From the NCBI GenBank assembly GCA_002898015.1, contig BDTM01000015.1, forward strand, positions 1 through 64,000: a DNA stretch of 64,000 nucleotides, in the 5' to 3' direction. This document shows positions 61,583-64,000 of this stretch, piece after piece. The DNA comes from a bacterium BMS3Bbin03. GTDB lineage: Bacteria > Zhuqueibacterota > JdFR-76 > BMS3Abin05. The position numbers and the translations under genes were made by a program. The notes beneath the pieces were generated by a model that saw only the letters and a program-made list of their open reading frames with translations, was not told where the DNA came from and made no database searches. Numbering within the stretch: the first letter of the stretch is position 1; every line of letters begins with the position of its first letter.

Positions 61583-63997
61583 TTAATTGCGCAGCGGCTT
61601 TCCGTATTTCAGCATATAAGCGATACGATCCCGCGTTTTCTTCTGACCGCACAGGCTCAAAAAGGCTTCTCTCTCCAGATCCAGAAAGTACTGCTCCGTC
61701 ACCTCCTGCGGCGCCGTAATATCGCCTCCGGTCATGACATAAGCCAGTTTTCGCCCGACATATTGATCGTATTCGGAAATGTAGCCCGCTTCCCGCATTT
61801 GATCCAGCCCCAGGTAAATGGCCGACAGCGGGCCTTCCCCGACCGCCAGCATTTTTTCAGGCATAACCGGCTTTCGATAATTTTCCCGGACCATGGCCAA
61901 AACCGTGTTTTTGGCGTCTCCGATCTGGCGGTCCGGATTCATCGAAATGCGGTCGTGTTCCCGAAGGAATCCCAGCTTTTGGGCCTCCATTGCACTTGTG
62001 GCCACCGTGGCGGTCCCAATCATCTGAAACAGAGCCTGCAGAAAAGGAAGCGAATCCACGTCTTTGACCTTTTCAAATTTCCTCAAAGTCCGCAGCGTCA
62101 TCTCCTTTGTGCCGCCTCCCGCCGGGATAACGCCCACGCCGACCTCCACCAATCCGATGTAGGTTTCGGCCGAAGCCTGCACGCGGGGCGCATGAAGCGT
62201 TATTTCGCAGCCGCCGCCAAGCGTCATGCCGAACGGTGCCACTACCACCGGCTTTTCGGCATATTTGACCTGCATATTCACACTCTGGAACATCCGGACG
62301 GCACGATCCAGCTCATCCCATTCTTCATCCTGAGCCAGCATTAAAATCAGCATTAAATTGGCGCCGGCGGAGAAATGTTTGCTCTGATTTCCGATCACCA
62401 ATCCCTCATAACGCTTCTCCACCTCTTTCACGGCATAGCTCACCATCGAGAGAATTCCCTCTCCGATGGCATTCATTTTGGTGTGAAATTCCACCAATGC
62501 TACACCGTCACCGATGTCGTACATCGTGGCATCGGCATTGGACTTGATAATTCGATTTTCCTTTTCTTTTTCGAGAGAAAGAATGATCATGTCCTTGTCA
62601 AACTGCACGGGTTTGTAATTCTCCGCGTTAAAATCGTAATAATATAAAACGCCCTTCTCTCTTTTGTAAAAGGATTTATTGCCGGATGCCAGCATTTTTT
62701 TTACTTTTTCGGGAACAGGTTTCCCCTCCGCTTCCATTCGTTTGACGGAGTCTTCCAGACCCAGGACGTCCCAGGTCTCAAACGGCCCCAATTCCCAGTT
62801 AAAACCCCATTTCATGGCATTGTCGACATTGACAATCGAATCGGTGATCTCCGGAATCCGATTGGCGGCATAAATCAACACCCTACTGATCGTCTCCCAG
62901 AAAAACTGTCCGGCCTTGTCCTTTGCGCGGGCGACGGTTTTGATTCGTTCAGCCGCATCATCGATCTGTTTGGCCATTTCCAAAGAACCGTACTGCACTT
63001 TTTCGCGGGGCACATAGTCCATGGTGTCCAAACGGAGGGCTTTAATAATTCGCTTTCCGTCCGAAGATTTTTCCTTTTTATAAAATCCTTGTTTTGTTTT
63101 ATCACCCAGCCACTTATTTTCCACCATTTTTTTGATAAAATCGGGGATTTTAAAAATATCGCGCATTTCATCATCCGGCGCCGCCTCATACAGATTCTCC
63201 GCCACATGCACCAGCGTGTCGATTCCCACCAGATCGGCGGTGCGGAACGTGGCGCTTTTGGGCTTGCCGGTGGCAGGGCCTGTGATGGCATCTACGGCTT
63301 CGATGGTCAGGCCGTCTTTTATCATCTGATGAATGGTGATCAGCATCCCGAATACGCCGATACGATTGGCAATAAAATTGGGCGTGTCGTGGCAATACAC
63401 AATCCCCTTGCCCAATTCTTTTTCAGCAAAATTGGCCATAAACTTGATCAATTCAGGATCGGTATCTTTCGTGGGGATCATCTCCAGAAGATGCATGTAC
63501 CGGGGCGGATTGAAAAAGTGCGTTCCCAGAAAATGGCTCTTAAACTCTTCACTCTGGCCTTCCGCAATTTGCGCAATTGAAATGCCCGATGTGTTCGATG
63601 TGACGATCGTGCCGGGTTTTCGGTGTGCGGCCACGCGTTTCATTAATTGTTGTTTGATGTCCAGGCGCTCAACCACAACTTCGATGATCCAATCGACGTC
63701 CTTTATCCGGTCCAGGTCGTCTTCGAAATTCCCAACCGTGATTAAATCTGCCAATTCAGGGATGAAAAAAGCGGCAGGCCTTGCCTTCAGGGCGTTCTGC
63801 AGGCCCATTGCCGCAAACCGGTTGCGGACTTGCGGACTGTCTAACGTAAGCCCCTTTGCTTTTTCCTCTTCGGTTAATGTGCCGGGCACAATATCCAATA
63901 CAACCGATGGAATCCCGGCATTGGCTAAATGGGCTGCAATCTGGGAACCCATGACTCCCGATCCCAACACGGCCACTTTTTTTATTTGATAACTCAT
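61583..63997 (-). CDS. fadN: 3-hydroxyacyl-CoA dehydrogenase/enoyl-CoA hydratase (FadN type)
   Basis: 804-residue bifunctional enzyme. The N-terminal 3-hydroxyacyl-CoA dehydrogenase domain begins VAVLGSGVMGSQIAAHLANAGI; the C-terminal enoyl-CoA hydratase domain includes SKHFSAGANL and PFGMTLGGGCEITLHAP. This domain order (dehydrogenase first) and the fadN-fadA-fadE gene order match the Bacillus fadNAE operon. It begins with ATG at 63997, 3 bases from the window edge; its promoter is outside. Confidence 0.94.
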   Translation of the reverse strand: MSYQIKKVAVLGSGVMGSQIAAHLANAGIPSVVLDIVPGTLTEEEKAKGLTLDSPQVRNRFAAMGLQNALKARPAAFFIPELADLITVGNFEDDLDRIKDVDWIIEVVVERLDIKQQLMKRVAAHRKPGTIVTSNTSGISIAQIAEGQSEEFKSHFLGTHFFNPPRYMHLLEMIPTKDTDPELIKFMANFAEKELGKGIVYCHDTPNFIANRIGVFGMLITIHQMIKDGLTIEAVDAITGPATGKPKSATFRTADLVGIDTLVHVAENLYEAAPDDEMRDIFKIPDFIKKMVENKWLGDKTKQGFYKKEKSSDGKRIIKALRLDTMDYVPREKVQYGSLEMAKQIDDAAERIKTVARAKDKAGQFFWETISRVLIYAANRIPEITDSIVNVDNAMKWGFNWELGPFETWDVLGLEDSVKRMEAEGKPVPEKVKKMLASGNKSFYKREKGVLYYYDFNAENYKPVQFDKDMIILSLEKEKENRIIKSNADATMYDIGDGVALVEFHTKMNAIGEGILSMVSYAVKEVEKRYEGLVIGNQSKHFSAGANLMLILMLAQDEEWDELDRAVRMFQSVNMQVKYAEKPVVVAPFGMTLGGGCEITLHAPRVQASAETYIGLVEVGVGVIPAGGGTKEMTLRTLRKFEKVKDVDSLPFLQALFQMIGTATVATSAMEAQKLGFLREHDRISMNPDRQIGDAKNTVLAMVRENYRKPVMPEKMLAVGEGPLSAIYLGLDQMREAGYISEYDQYVGRKLAYVMTGGDITAPQEVTEQYFLDLEREAFLSLCGQKKTRDRIAYMLKYGKPLRN

Positions 63998-64000
63998 AAT

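Noticed and set aside
1..64000. tRNA, rRNA, CRISPR, toxin-antitoxin or prophage genes
   Set aside because: I looked for cloverleaf-like patterns, regularly spaced repeats and phage or toxin motifs and found none that I can support; a covariance-model search would be needed to be sure.

Overview
The window looks like a chromosomal segment of a Gram-negative bacterium, probably from the FCB side of the tree (Calditrichota/KSB1-like). Gram-negative features are LPS heptosyltransferase-type genes, an Mla-type MlaE/MlaF pair and lipoproteins with lipoboxes. The FCB placement is inference, from the many TPR lipoproteins, a DUF4296-like lipoprotein and a WCxDS-type thioredoxin lipoprotein. Four candidate promoters have TTGnnn-17-TAnnnT architecture rather than the Bacteroidetes TAnnTTTG type, which argues against a typical Bacteroidetes. 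No rRNA, tRNA, CRISPR, phage or intact insertion sequence was recognised.

Layout. 1-3.0 kb: a repeat-rich intergenic stretch, then a glycosyltransferase and flippase pair (-). 3.1-7.6 kb: a PilZ protein translationally coupled to a PDZ/multi-TM/GAF/PP2C phosphatase, then a TPR protein (+). 7.6-9.9 kb: a TPR membrane protein and a thioredoxin/small membrane protein pair (-), separated by a 410-bp intergenic region with two perfect DnaA boxes. 10.1-14.4 kb: one + strand operon efp-accB-accC-gcvH-gcvPA ending at a strong terminator. From 14.4 kb to the end nearly everything is on the minus strand. 14.4-19.4 kb: polX, a zinc dehydrogenase, a ThDP enzyme and an SCP2-like protein. 19.5-29.9 kb: envelope and lipid genes (epimerase, GDPD, GT4, lysA, patatin, meaB, GT2-GT9-GT2, GT9). 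29.9-33.9 kb: M50 protease, SDR, Xer recombinase, QueG-like ferredoxin protein, an unknown protein and cspA. 34.0-34.5 kb: a cluster of inverted repeats. 34.5-43.4 kb: dolichol-kinase-like gene, rpe, PASTA protein, rsmB, fmt, yajC, tgt, radA, mlaF, mlaE. 43.5-51.4 kb: a small lipoprotein (+), ccsB/resB, citrate synthase, a Cys/Met PLP enzyme, and an ABC peptide-transporter ATPase with its binding protein but no permease. 51.4-58.3 kb: cdsA, pyrD-pyrK, a large TPR lipoprotein, sirtuin, plsC, thioredoxin-like lipoprotein. 58.5-64 kb: beta-oxidation genes fadE, fadA, fadN.

Functional themes are envelope/LPS assembly and phospholipid synthesis, fatty-acid synthesis (accBC) and degradation (fadNAE), pyrimidine and amino-acid metabolism, cytochrome c maturation, and translation/tRNA functions. 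The most unusual points are a kinase-less PASTA protein sitting where PrkC lies in the Firmicute fmt-rsmB-(stp-prkC-rsgA)-rpe order, the PilZ/PP2C pair, two repeat islands with nested inverted repeats, and paired DnaA boxes between two minus-strand genes.
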